Assembly (NCBI GenBank): GCA_030693535.1
Contig: JAUYAL010000046.1
Location: forward strand, 1 to 64,000
DNA length: 64,000 nt
From: Methylotenera sp.
GTDB lineage: Bacteria > Pseudomonadota > Gammaproteobacteria > Burkholderiales > Methylophilaceae
Direction of reading: 5' to 3'
The notes beneath the pieces were generated by a model. That model did no database searches. It was not told the origin of the DNA and worked only from the letters and a program-made list of their open reading frames with translations. Of the stretch, positions 50,625 through 58,465 are shown piece by piece. The first letter of the stretch is position 1, and each line of letters opens with the position of its first letter. The position numbers and the translations under genes were made by a program.

Positions 50625-51287
50625 CTAAGGTTTTCTTATTGCCGATGTCAGTGCGACTAGTCGCGAAACAATGAGCGCCATATACATCAAACCAAAAAAC
50701 ATATGGAATATTCCTACAATTTTTGTCACCGGATGCAGAATTATAATGTCGCCATAGCCCGTGCCTGAGAGAATAGAAAAACTTAAAAACATCAACTCTA
50801 ACCAGGTACGAGGGTCATTCGTATTAATGGTGCCAGTAATACTGCCCGGATAAAAGAACTGACAGACTGAATAAATCAAAGCAAAGCCCCATGCCAATAC
50901 TGTAAATGTTGCGGCGGCGGCAAATAACTCATCACGCGTAATCACATCATCATTAAACATATACATCACCAAGCCTGCCGCTGTGTAAAAATACATAGCA
51001 CTTTCTAGTAACTGTGCCCACACAAAGTAGTAGATATTACCTGTAATCACGTAAAAAACGGTGAGCCCAATAGCTGGCACAGCCAATACCCACGCTACCC
51101 AGTTAATTGCAGGGCTACGATTTACCACCCAAACCGCCAATGAGAGCGCTGCAACATTAAAACAACTTAATATCGCTTGGTTGTGTTTAACACTTTCTAG
51201 AGACGGATAAATAATAATACTTGCTAGCTGTACAAACAAAAGCAAGGCAGATGGGTGACTTGATAAGGTATTAATGATTTTTTTCAT
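50625..51287 (-). CDS. Putative potassium channel
   Basis: A 220-residue membrane protein with five or six hydrophobic segments; the last pair flanks a pore loop carrying the K+ selectivity filter TGYGD (176-180). There is no cytoplasmic RCK or cyclic-nucleotide domain. The nearest AGGAG (51322-51326) is over 30 nt before the ATG, so translation initiation may be weak. It is just upstream of metH on the same strand. Confidence 0.85.
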   Translation of the reverse strand: MKKIINTLSSHPSALLLFVQLASIIIYPSLESVKHNQAILSCFNVAALSLAVWVVNRSPAINWVAWVLAVPAIGLTVFYVITGNIYYFVWAQLLESAMYFYTAAGLVMYMFNDDVITRDELFAAAATFTVLAWGFALIYSVCQFFYPGSITGTINTNDPRTWLELMFLSFSILSGTGYGDIIILHPVTKIVGIFHMFFGLMYMALIVSRLVALTSAIRKP

Positions 51288-51714
51288 AAGCTTTATTTTA
51301 AAGTTATTTTTAAAAGTTTTTCTCCTAAAAATTTAGTGGGTCATTTTCGTTCTACAGGTTCTAGTTTTAATGGTTGCATAATACAACTGCTAATAACCCT
51401 AAGTGTTGATGCGCGTATAAAAATGAACACCTGTGCACAGAAACGGGGCTCCAACTCCGCTTCTGCTGCTATACACGCCTTGCAAAACGCAATGTTCATT
51501 GGCAATAGTCTACAAATGTTTGGTCATTGATAATCTCTGTTGCGTAAGCAGGGTTACTGTCATGATGAACTTATTGGCATAATTCGTCAGTTGCGTAAGT
51601 TCATCAATATCGGACTGCAGCAAAACAGCATTACCAATAGCCAACGATTGAGTGCATTGCTGAATAAAACCACTAAGCAAAGTGCTTGTTGGAAAAGCGC
51701 AGAGTAAGCAACCC
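51288..51714. other. Low-content segment between the K+ channel and the nuclease unit
   Basis: This stretch holds no gene I recognise. The reverse strand has a 52-codon ORF (51341-51499) and a frame at 51510-51728 that reads like a gene remnant (Gln/Leu/Thr-rich) but has no good start. Together with the nuclease unit it probably replaced the missing 3' part of comM. Confidence 0.45.
51341..51499 (-). CDS. Small hypothetical ORF, 52 residues
   Basis: ATG at 51499, TGA at 51341. The product starts MNIAFCKACIAAEAELEPRF and has one hydrophobic stretch (CAQVFIFIRASTLRVIS). No strong Shine-Dalgarno and no family that I recognise. It may be a remnant or chance frame; it lies 53 nt before the K+ channel start. 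Confidence 0.25.
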   Translation of the reverse strand: MNIAFCKACIAAEAELEPRFCAQVFIFIRASTLRVISSCIMQPLKLEPVERK

Positions 51715-51918
51715 TTAAAAAGCCTCAAATGTTGGTCTTAATTCACAGGCAACATCTCTTTGTTTGCTTGGGTCTCGTCTATTCAAAGAGGGTGCAATTA
51801 AGGCTTGTCTTGCTTTTTGTGGTGAATCAACAATCTGTTCAATGGTATGCAGTGTTCTATGGTGCTTTTTTTTACAATTGCACCAAAGATTTATTTCTGG
51901 TGCACCAAATAAGTTCAT
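51715..51918 (-). CDS. Small ORF translationally coupled to the nuclease gene
   Basis: A 67-residue ORF whose ATG overlaps the nuclease stop (ATGA at 51918-51915), the classic signature of coupled translation. The product begins MNLFGAPEINLWCNCKKKHH and is strongly basic, with a CNCKKKHH cluster that could bind metal or nucleic acid, and no signal peptide. I do not recognise the family. Possible roles are a nuclease partner or inhibitor, or a fragment of a lost larger gene. Confidence 0.45.
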   Translation of the reverse strand: MNLFGAPEINLWCNCKKKHHRTLHTIEQIVDSPQKARQALIAPSLNRRDPSKQRDVACELRPTFEAF

Positions 51919-52403
51919 TTTTTCTGACGTTTTCTGAAATCCCAAGGTGCTTCTGCCAAACTGTCAGCCCATAACCCAATTTTGTTATTTTCGGAATTTT
52001 GGTGTGCTTGAACGTATTTAATTCTGTCTTCTTGGTTCAACTCGTTTTGATATTTGAAGTAAAACCAGGCCATTCCTTGTTCTATTTGCAGAAGGTTAAT
52101 ATCTTTGTCGTTCAGAGTTATTTTTGCAACCAAGCGACCATACCTGTCTCTTTTTGACCAGTCAGCAATAACTTGTTTGGAAAAAATAAGGTTAGATAAA
52201 AACTTTTTCGAAGCATTACCAAAAGCTTGTTTTTTTTCAGGAGCGTCAATGCCTGCCAGACGGACTTTGTACTGACTGTTGTTTTTATCTAATAATGTAA
52301 TGGTGTCTCCGTCCGACACTCCTACAACTTGACCAACAATACTTTCGGCTTCAATACTGGGCGATATTAAACAAAAAAATGCCAGTAACAAACAATTCTT
52401 CAT
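51915..52403 (-). CDS. Secreted thermonuclease-family (SNase-like) nuclease
   Basis: A 162-residue protein with a signal peptide (1-20, ending IEAE) and a staphylococcal-nuclease fold. Active-site residues align as D33 (DGDT), R48 and E56 (VRLAGIDAPE, eight apart as in SNase R35/E43) and R90 (RYGR). It probably cuts DNA or RNA in the periplasm or outside. Its ATG immediately follows the stop of the comM stump, and the downstream ORF is coupled to it. Confidence 0.92.
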   Translation of the reverse strand: MKNCLLLAFFCLISPSIEAESIVGQVVGVSDGDTITLLDKNNSQYKVRLAGIDAPEKKQAFGNASKKFLSNLIFSKQVIADWSKRDRYGRLVAKITLNDKDINLLQIEQGMAWFYFKYQNELNQEDRIKYVQAHQNSENNKIGLWADSLAEAPWDFRKRQKK

Positions 52404-52517
52404 TCATATCCCCACAATGGTAAAGCTAGGCAGGCCATTTGCAAAATGCACCCCAACAATTACTTTCGGCGCATCCATTTCACTTAAAGCACGGCTAAAC
52501 AATACGGCTAGGTTCAT
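52404..52517 (-). pseudogene. comM: Truncated comM (yifB) 5' stump
   Basis: A 37-codon frame reads MNLAVLFSRALSEMDAP then VIVGVHFANGLPSFTIVG, the N-terminus of the Mg-chelatase-like AAA+ ATPase ComM/YifB (about 500 residues), and stops at TGA one residue past TIVG where the family continues LPDTEV. ComM is a hexameric branch-migration helicase for integrating transformed DNA. The remaining 90 percent is absent. The position after ubiK is the usual one for comM in Betaproteobacteria. The break coincides exactly with the nuclease start codon. Confidence 0.85.
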
Positions 52518-52529
52518 TCTAATCTATTT

Positions 52530-52766
52530 TTACTTGATTTTAGATGCTAGTTCATCCAACTTTTTTTCAAGCACCTCTAACTTTTCACGCGTATTGCGTA
52601 GCACTTCTGCTTGCACATCGAATTCCTCGCGCGAAACAAGCTCCATTTTGGTGAGCACGCCCTTTAAAAGTGCATTAATGTTTTTTTCAACATCCCCAAG
52701 CGGCGAGTCTTTAACTACCTCTCTGATTTTATTAGATATTTCATTTATTTTACTTACATCTAACAT
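52530..52766 (-). CDS. ubiK: UbiK-family ubiquinone biosynthesis accessory factor (YqiC/BMFP)
   Basis: A 78-residue helical protein with a C-terminal trimeric coiled coil (NTREKLEVLEKKLDELASKI) and an amphipathic N-terminal half (MLDVSKINEISNKIREVV). UbiK organises the Ubi complex at the membrane. It is followed 12 nt later by the comM stump. Confidence 0.9.
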   Translation of the reverse strand: MLDVSKINEISNKIREVVKDSPLGDVEKNINALLKGVLTKMELVSREEFDVQAEVLRNTREKLEVLEKKLDELASKIK

Positions 52767-52875
52767 AGGTCATTCCTTGTAAATTTGGGTCAATTTTATC
52801 AGATTAAAGCATCGTAACACAAAGAATGCATTAAATTAAAATAATTATCCTATTGATTATAAACAACTTTATTTA

Positions 52876-52891
52876 TGGCACAAAGATTGCT
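52876..52891 (+). promoter_or_regulatory. Consensus sigma-54 promoter of the OMP-glnK-amtB unit
   Basis: TGGCACAAAGATTGCT is an exact match to TGGCAYRN4TTGCW. The start would lie near 52903, about 40 nt before the ATG at 52943. Sigma-54 with NtrC is the known control of glnK-amtB in Proteobacteria. I could not identify a clean NtrC dyad in the roughly 100 bases upstream. Confidence 0.82.
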
Positions 52892-52942
52892 TGAACATAC
52901 ACATGTAGTTTTCGTTTAATTATTTTCAAGGAGTTTTACAAA

Positions 52943-53890
52943 ATGCGTAAATCATTATTATCACTTGCCGTATTAAGTGCTTTAGCAATTCCGTCAGTAT
53001 CATTTGCTGAAGATGCACCTGCAGCAGCAGCGGCTGAACCAGCACCTGCTGCTGCACCAGCGGCTGAACCAGCACCATCATGGACATTAACAACAAACGT
53101 TGGTTTTGTATCAGATTATTACTTCCGTGGCGTTTCACAAAGTTGGCATAAACCGGCAGTACAAGGCGGTGTTGACCTTGCGCATTCTAGCGGTTTTTAT
53201 GCTGGTGTCTGGGGTTCGAATGTTTCTCCTAACACGTATCCTGATGCCAGTACAGAAATAGACTTATACGCTGGCTATAACGGCTCTATCTCAGCAGTAG
53301 AAGGCTTAGGCTATACCGCTGGACTTTATGGCTATTTTTATCCAGGTGGTAGCTGGAAAAAGTATACCTATCAAAATGTTCCTAACCAAACACCACGTGG
53401 CGGCCGCTGGGATACTTATGAAGCTAACGTGGGCTTGTCATATAAATGGCTAAGTGCCAAGGCCTCTGTGACATTAGGTGACTGGTTTGGTGCTGAGAAA
53501 GCTACTGGTTGGGATGGCGGCACAAGTGGTACAACCTATCTCGAATTGAACGCTGCTTACCCATTACCATTCTGGGATCTGACTTTAGTTGGACACGTGG
53601 GTCATTTGAATGTTGCGGGCAAACTTGATCTCACTGTTGGAAGTAGTGCAAATGCCGCTAATGAAGATGACCCTGACTACACAGACTATAAAATAGGTTT
53701 AAGCAAATCATTTTCTATTCTTAAAACATCAGGCTGGAATGCTGGTTTGTATTACGTAGGAGCTACGAACGGTGGCAACAGCGGATACTGGGGTCCAAAC
53801 GGCTTCGGTGGCGCAAGCTTTAACGGTAATTTCGAAGTTAAAGATTTAACTGATGACCGCTTTATTGTGACTTTAGGACGTTCGTTCTAA
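52943..53890 (+). CDS. TIGR02001-type outer-membrane protein with Ala/Pro/Glu linker
   Basis: A 315-residue protein: signal peptide (1-23, ending VSFA), an Ala/Pro/Glu-rich linker (about 24-50), then a predicted beta-barrel (WTLTTNVGFVSDYYFRG and repeated Gly/Tyr/Trp-rich strands) ending in aromatic F (LGRSF), the outer-membrane insertion signature. The SD AAGGAG is strong. Genes of this family sit beside glnK-amtB in other Betaproteobacteria; a passive channel for ammonium or small N compounds is an inference. Confidence 0.83.
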   Translation: MRKSLLSLAVLSALAIPSVSFAEDAPAAAAAEPAPAAAPAAEPAPSWTLTTNVGFVSDYYFRGVSQSWHKPAVQGGVDLAHSSGFYAGVWGSNVSPNTYPDASTEIDLYAGYNGSISAVEGLGYTAGLYGYFYPGGSWKKYTYQNVPNQTPRGGRWDTYEANVGLSYKWLSAKASVTLGDWFGAEKATGWDGGTSGTTYLELNAAYPLPFWDLTLVGHVGHLNVAGKLDLTVGSSANAANEDDPDYTDYKIGLSKSFSILKTSGWNAGLYYVGATNGGNSGYWGPNGFGGASFNGNFEVKDLTDDRFIVTLGRSF

Positions 53891-53942
53891 TTGCTAAATA
53901 GAAATGACGGTATAAAAGCCGCTATTATTAATATAAGTTTAG

Positions 53943-54290
<348 letters not shown>

Positions 54291-54297
54291 GGGGATC

Positions 54298-55812
54298 ATG
54301 ATGAAGAAATTACTCTCAATGTTTGCGCTAGTTACCATGTTAGGTTTTGGCTTCGCTGGTAACACATTTGCTGAAGATACCGCACTAGCAGCAGAAACAG
54401 CAGTGGCGACAGAGGTTGCACCTGTTGCCGAAGTTGTCGCACCTGCGGCAGAAATTGTACCAACTGAAGCTGCTCCTGCAGAAGCTGCACCTGCACCTGC
54501 ACCAACACCAAATAAGGGTGATACTGCTTGGATGCTCATCGCTACCGTGCTAGTGACCTTAATGGTAATACCTGGTTTAGCTTTATTCTATGGTGGGCTA
54601 GTTCGTCAAAAGAATATGCTTTCTGTGCTCATGCAAGTATTCATGATCTTCTCACTTATGTCAGTATTGTGGGCAATCTATGGTTACAGCGTTGCATTCA
54701 CTGGCGGCAGTCCGTTTTTTGGTGGCTTAAGTAAAGCATTCCTTGCTGGGATAACACCTGACTCATTAGGTGCGACGTTTAGCAAAGGTGTTTACATTCC
54801 TGAACTAGTGTTTGTCGCCTTTCAGCTGACTTTTGCAGCCATTACACCAGCGTTGATTATTGGTGCATTTGCTGAGCGTATGAAGTTCTCTGCAATCTTA
54901 GCATTCATGGTACTTTGGTTCACTTTTGCTTACTTGCCAATGGCTCACATGGTTTGGTACTGGGACGGCCCTGATGCAATCACTGATGCTGCATCACTAG
55001 ATATAGTGCTAGCTAATGCAGGTTGGTTGTGGGCAAAAGGTGCATTAGACTTTGCGGGTGGTACTGTTGTGCATATCAACGCAGGTGTCGCTGGTTTAGT
55101 TGGTGCATACATGGTCGGCAAACGTATTGGTTACGGCAAAGAAGCAATGGCGCCGCATAGTTTGACATTAACCATGGTGGGTGCAGCTTTACTATGGGTA
55201 GGCTGGTTTGGTTTCAATGCTGGTTCAAACTTAGAAGCTAACGGCTATGCTGCATTGGCTTTAGTGAACACCATGATTGCAACTGGTGCCGCCACATTGT
55301 CATGGGCATTTGCTGAATGGTTCTTAAAAGGTAAACCTTCAATGTTAGGCGCTGCTTCTGGTGCTGTAGCGGGCTTGGTTGCCATCACCCCTGCTTGCGG
55401 CTTTGTAGGCCCAATGGGCGCAATTGTTATAGGCTTGTTAGTTTCACCAATCTGTTACTTCTTTGTGGCTAAAGTTAAATATATGCTTGGTTATGATGAT
55501 GCGCTAGATGTATTTGGCGTACATGCAGTGGGTGGTATCTTTGGTGCGCTAGCTACTGGGGTGTTTGTGAACCCAGCGCTAGGCGGCATGGGCGTATACG
55601 ATTATGTTGCAAATGCTGTAGGTGAGTACAATTTTGCCGCACAAATGACTGCGCAGGTTTACGCCGTGGTCACTGCAATAGTTGTTTCGGCAACGGTTTC
55701 ATTCATTGCTTTCAAAATTGTAGACATGGTGATTGGTTTACGTGTTTCAGAAGAATCTGAGCGCGAGGGCCTAGATACGACAGAGCATGGAGAACGTGCA
55801 TACCATGCGTAA
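54298..55812 (+). CDS. amtB: Ammonium transporter with signal peptide and Ala/Pro/Glu linker
   Basis: A 504-residue Amt protein. It has a cleavable signal (1-25), a long Ala/Pro/Glu/Val linker (about 26-75), then eleven helices with the twin conduction-site histidines in GGTVVHINAG and FGVHAVGG, and the MVIPGLALFYGGLVR opening. Two adjacent ATGs (54298, 54301) follow GGGG of the gene's SD region. The longer frame from 54181 overlaps glnK and is not real. A strong terminator follows. Confidence 0.95.
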   Translation: MMKKLLSMFALVTMLGFGFAGNTFAEDTALAAETAVATEVAPVAEVVAPAAEIVPTEAAPAEAAPAPAPTPNKGDTAWMLIATVLVTLMVIPGLALFYGGLVRQKNMLSVLMQVFMIFSLMSVLWAIYGYSVAFTGGSPFFGGLSKAFLAGITPDSLGATFSKGVYIPELVFVAFQLTFAAITPALIIGAFAERMKFSAILAFMVLWFTFAYLPMAHMVWYWDGPDAITDAASLDIVLANAGWLWAKGALDFAGGTVVHINAGVAGLVGAYMVGKRIGYGKEAMAPHSLTLTMVGAALLWVGWFGFNAGSNLEANGYAALALVNTMIATGAATLSWAFAEWFLKGKPSMLGAASGAVAGLVAITPACGFVGPMGAIVIGLLVSPICYFFVAKVKYMLGYDDALDVFGVHAVGGIFGALATGVFVNPALGGMGVYDYVANAVGEYNFAAQMTAQVYAVVTAIVVSATVSFIAFKIVDMVIGLRVSEESEREGLDTTEHGERAYHA

Positions 55813-55828
55813 GTAATAAATTAGTAAT

Positions 55829-55861
55829 TAAAAAAACGGGCGCCTAGGTGCCCGTTTTTTT
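55829..55861 (+). terminator. Rho-independent terminator of glnK-amtB
   Basis: AAAAAACGGGCGCC, loop TA, GGTGCCCGTTTTTTT: a GC-rich 8-9-bp stem and a seven-T tail. Confidence 0.88.
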
Positions 55862-55913
55862 ATGCATCTCTCTCTACACATCATTTAATATATCAAAATA
55901 TATCTCAAACAAC

Positions 55914-55950
55914 TTGACATATAAAACTAAATAACTAATTATATAGTTAT
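55914..55950 (+). promoter_or_regulatory. ArsR-gene promoter and overlapping inverted repeat
   Basis: A perfect -35 TTGACA (55914-55919) is followed by an AT-rich -10 region (TAATTA 55936-55941 or TATATA 55940-55945), so the transcript would begin at or next to the ATG at 55949: a likely leaderless mRNA. The inverted repeat ATAACTA (55931-55937), ATTATA, TAGTTAT (55944-55950) covers the -10 and the start codon, a good place for an autorepressing operator. Confidence 0.55.
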
Positions 55951-56254
55951 GAAAATAATTAACACTATCCCAAATGAATGGCAAAACATTGCACACCTTT
56001 TTATTGCGCTTGGCGATGCGCATAGACAGCGTATTCTATTGGCTTTTGAAAAGGAAGAGCGTCTCAATATCATGCAAATCGCAGCGGCGTCGACTTTAAG
56101 CCGAACAGCAGTGACGCATCATCTAAAAATTCTGCATCACAGCGGCGCGCTACAAAGTGAAAAAATTGGTAAAGAAGTGTATTTTTGGGTGAATAAAAAC
56201 CTAATCACTAGCGCCATAAAAGGCGTATTGCATTATATTGAAACTGAAATCTAA
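55949..56254 (+). CDS. ArsR-family transcriptional regulator
   Basis: A 101-residue winged-helix dimer protein with an HTH of ArsR type (NIMQIAAASTLSRTAVTHHLKIL, wing SEKIGKEVYFW). It contains no cysteine, so a thiolate metal or persulfide sensing site is ruled out; the signal is unknown. It heads a plus-strand run, 23 nt before the acyltransferase/ligase gene, and probably controls it. Confidence 0.88.
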   Translation: MKIINTIPNEWQNIAHLFIALGDAHRQRILLAFEKEERLNIMQIAAASTLSRTAVTHHLKILHHSGALQSEKIGKEVYFWVNKNLITSAIKGVLHYIETEI

Positions 56255-56277
56255 GATTTAAGCCGGGGAGAGCTCAA

Positions 56278-58410
56278 ATGTTGGCTAAGACACTACGATT
56301 TTTTTGCAAAATTCTGTTTCGCGTTCAAGTGCGTGGCCTAGAAAATATACCTGCAGAAAACAGACTGCTCATAGTCGCCAATCATGAATCATTTTTAGAC
56401 GGTCTTCTACTTGGATTGTTTTTACCAAAAAGAGCTACCTTTGTGGTGCATACCTCAGTACTAAAAAGATGGGCTTTTAGACAAGCATTACGTTTAACAC
56501 CACACTTGGCGGTTGACCCTGCCAGCCCACTAGCAATGAAAAAAGTAATAAAATTACTAGAGTCTGGTGAAAACGTAGTGATTTTCCCTGAAGGGCGCAT
56601 CACCTTAACGGGCAATTTAATGAAAGTGTATGACGGCCCAGGTTTTGTGGCAGCAAAAACTAACGCAACTATTTTACCTGTGCGTATCGACGGTGCAGCA
56701 GAGTCTTATTTTGGACGTTTAACTAGTCACCATCCAAGAAGATTGCTGCCTAAAGTCGCGCTCACCGTGATGCCGACCACTAGCATCGTCATGCCGAAAT
56801 CCACGCACCACGGCTTTCCTACTGGCAAGCAACGTCGACGAATTGCAGGTGAAGGTATGCGTAGCGTCATGCAAAAGATGTTATTTCAAGCGCAAAAATA
56901 TCGTACTTTATTTGAATCATTTTTAGACGCTATTGATAAGTTTGGCGGCAATCATAAGCTCATTGAAGATATGAATGAGACTGAAGAAACCTATCAAAAC
57001 CTACTTAAAAAAAGCCTTGCGCTAGGCCGCATCGTGACTAAAGTTAGCAGCACTAATGAAACTGTTGGTGTACTCATGCCGAATATCACCAACACCGTAG
57101 CGCTAATTTTAGGCATGAGCGCATTCAACCGCGTGCCCGCCATGATTAATTACACCTCAGGCACCTCAGGCATGCAAAACGCATGCACCGCTGCTAGAGT
57201 AAAAACCGTGATTACCTCGCGCAAGTTTATTGAAACCGCCAAATTGGAAAGCATCATTGATGACCTTAAAAATCTCAATATACTTTACTTAGAGGATTTA
57301 CGTGCTGATTTTGGTGTGGTCGACCGCGCGTGGCTGATTGGTTATGCACTTCATTACCCGCGTGCCGCAATGGAAATAAACAAGCCAAATGAGCCTGCCG
57401 TGGTCTTGTTTACTTCAGGCTCAGAAGGCAAACCCAAAGGTGTAGTACATTCACACAAAAGTATTTTGTCAAATATCTCTCAAATCATGGCAGTGCTAGA
57501 CTTTAACCCCACCGACAAATTCATGATGGTCTTACCTATTTTTCATGCTTTTGGTTTTACTGGAACGATGTTACCCATATTAAACGGTATTAAAATTCAT
57601 ATTTTCCCATCACCACTTCAATACAAAGTCATCCCTGAAGTGATATATGACCGTGGTTGCACGGTATTTTTTGCTACCAGTACTTTCTTGGGTAATTACG
57701 CTAAATTTGCACATCCCTACGACTTTTATAAACTTAGAATCGTTGTAGCCGGGGCAGAAAAACTTAATGAAGAAGTACGTAAAACCTATACTGAAAAATT
57801 TGGTATTCGTATTCTGGAAGGTTATGGTGCTACTGAATGCGCACCTGTGCTTTCTGCCAATACACCAATGGCCAACTTGAATGGTAGTGTTGGCCAATTA
57901 GTACCAGGTCTTGAACACAAACTGGAGTCTGTACCTGGCATAGATGAAGGCGGCTTATTACATGTACGTGGTGAAAATGTCATGATGGGTTACTACTTAT
58001 TTGATAACCCAGGCGTACTAAATCCACCTGAAAATGGCTGGTACAACACTGGTGATATTGTAGAGGTCGACGCCCAAGGCTTTATCCACATTAAAGGCCG
58101 CGTAAAACGCTTTGCAAAAGTTGCAGGTGAAATGGTGTCTTTAGAGGTAGTTGAAAAGATTGCCTGCACTGCCGCACCAGAATTCATGCATGCTGCCAGC
58201 ACACAAATAGATAGCCAGCGTGGGGAAAATATCGTTTTATTCACAACAGACCCTGAATTAAAACGCGAAGATTTACAAATTGTTGCTAAAAATTTAGGTA
58301 GCCCTGAAATCTCAATTGCACGAAAAATCATTCGAGTAGATGAGTTACCAGTATTAGGCACTGGTAAGACTGATTATGTGACACTTAAACAAATGGCTGT
58401 AGCTGCGTAA
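56278..58410 (+). CDS. aas: Bifunctional acyltransferase/acyl-ACP synthetase (Aas-like)
   Basis: A 710-residue two-domain protein like E. coli Aas (719). Residues about 1-200 are a PlsC-type acyltransferase (NHESFLDG, with the H-x4-D motif; FPEGRITLTG); 220-710 is an AMP-forming ligase (A3 FTSGSEGKPKGVVHSHKS, A5 GYGATE, A7 NTGD, A8 GRVKRFAKVAGEMVS, A10 GTGKTDY). Aas re-acylates lysophospholipids. GGGGAGAG is its SD. An LplT-like transporter gene occurs later in the same run. Confidence 0.9.
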   Translation: MLAKTLRFFCKILFRVQVRGLENIPAENRLLIVANHESFLDGLLLGLFLPKRATFVVHTSVLKRWAFRQALRLTPHLAVDPASPLAMKKVIKLLESGENVVIFPEGRITLTGNLMKVYDGPGFVAAKTNATILPVRIDGAAESYFGRLTSHHPRRLLPKVALTVMPTTSIVMPKSTHHGFPTGKQRRRIAGEGMRSVMQKMLFQAQKYRTLFESFLDAIDKFGGNHKLIEDMNETEETYQNLLKKSLALGRIVTKVSSTNETVGVLMPNITNTVALILGMSAFNRVPAMINYTSGTSGMQNACTAARVKTVITSRKFIETAKLESIIDDLKNLNILYLEDLRADFGVVDRAWLIGYALHYPRAAMEINKPNEPAVVLFTSGSEGKPKGVVHSHKSILSNISQIMAVLDFNPTDKFMMVLPIFHAFGFTGTMLPILNGIKIHIFPSPLQYKVIPEVIYDRGCTVFFATSTFLGNYAKFAHPYDFYKLRIVVAGAEKLNEEVRKTYTEKFGIRILEGYGATECAPVLSANTPMANLNGSVGQLVPGLEHKLESVPGIDEGGLLHVRGENVMMGYYLFDNPGVLNPPENGWYNTGDIVEVDAQGFIHIKGRVKRFAKVAGEMVSLEVVEKIACTAAPEFMHAASTQIDSQRGENIVLFTTDPELKREDLQIVAKNLGSPEISIARKIIRVDELPVLGTGKTDYVTLKQMAVAA

Positions 58411-58465
58411 ATACATCATCGCCAAAAATAAAGAGATTATTAGAAAATAGCTTGAAGGGAAAATC

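Noticed and set aside
51690..51735. attC-like integron recombination site near the nuclease unit
   Set aside because: A GTTGC motif occurs but the paired core sites and hairpin layout of attC are not there.
52417..52782. Plus-strand 121-codon ORF over comM stump and ubiK
   Set aside because: Antisense to two recognisable coding regions, with Ser/Phe-rich composition typical of shadow frames.
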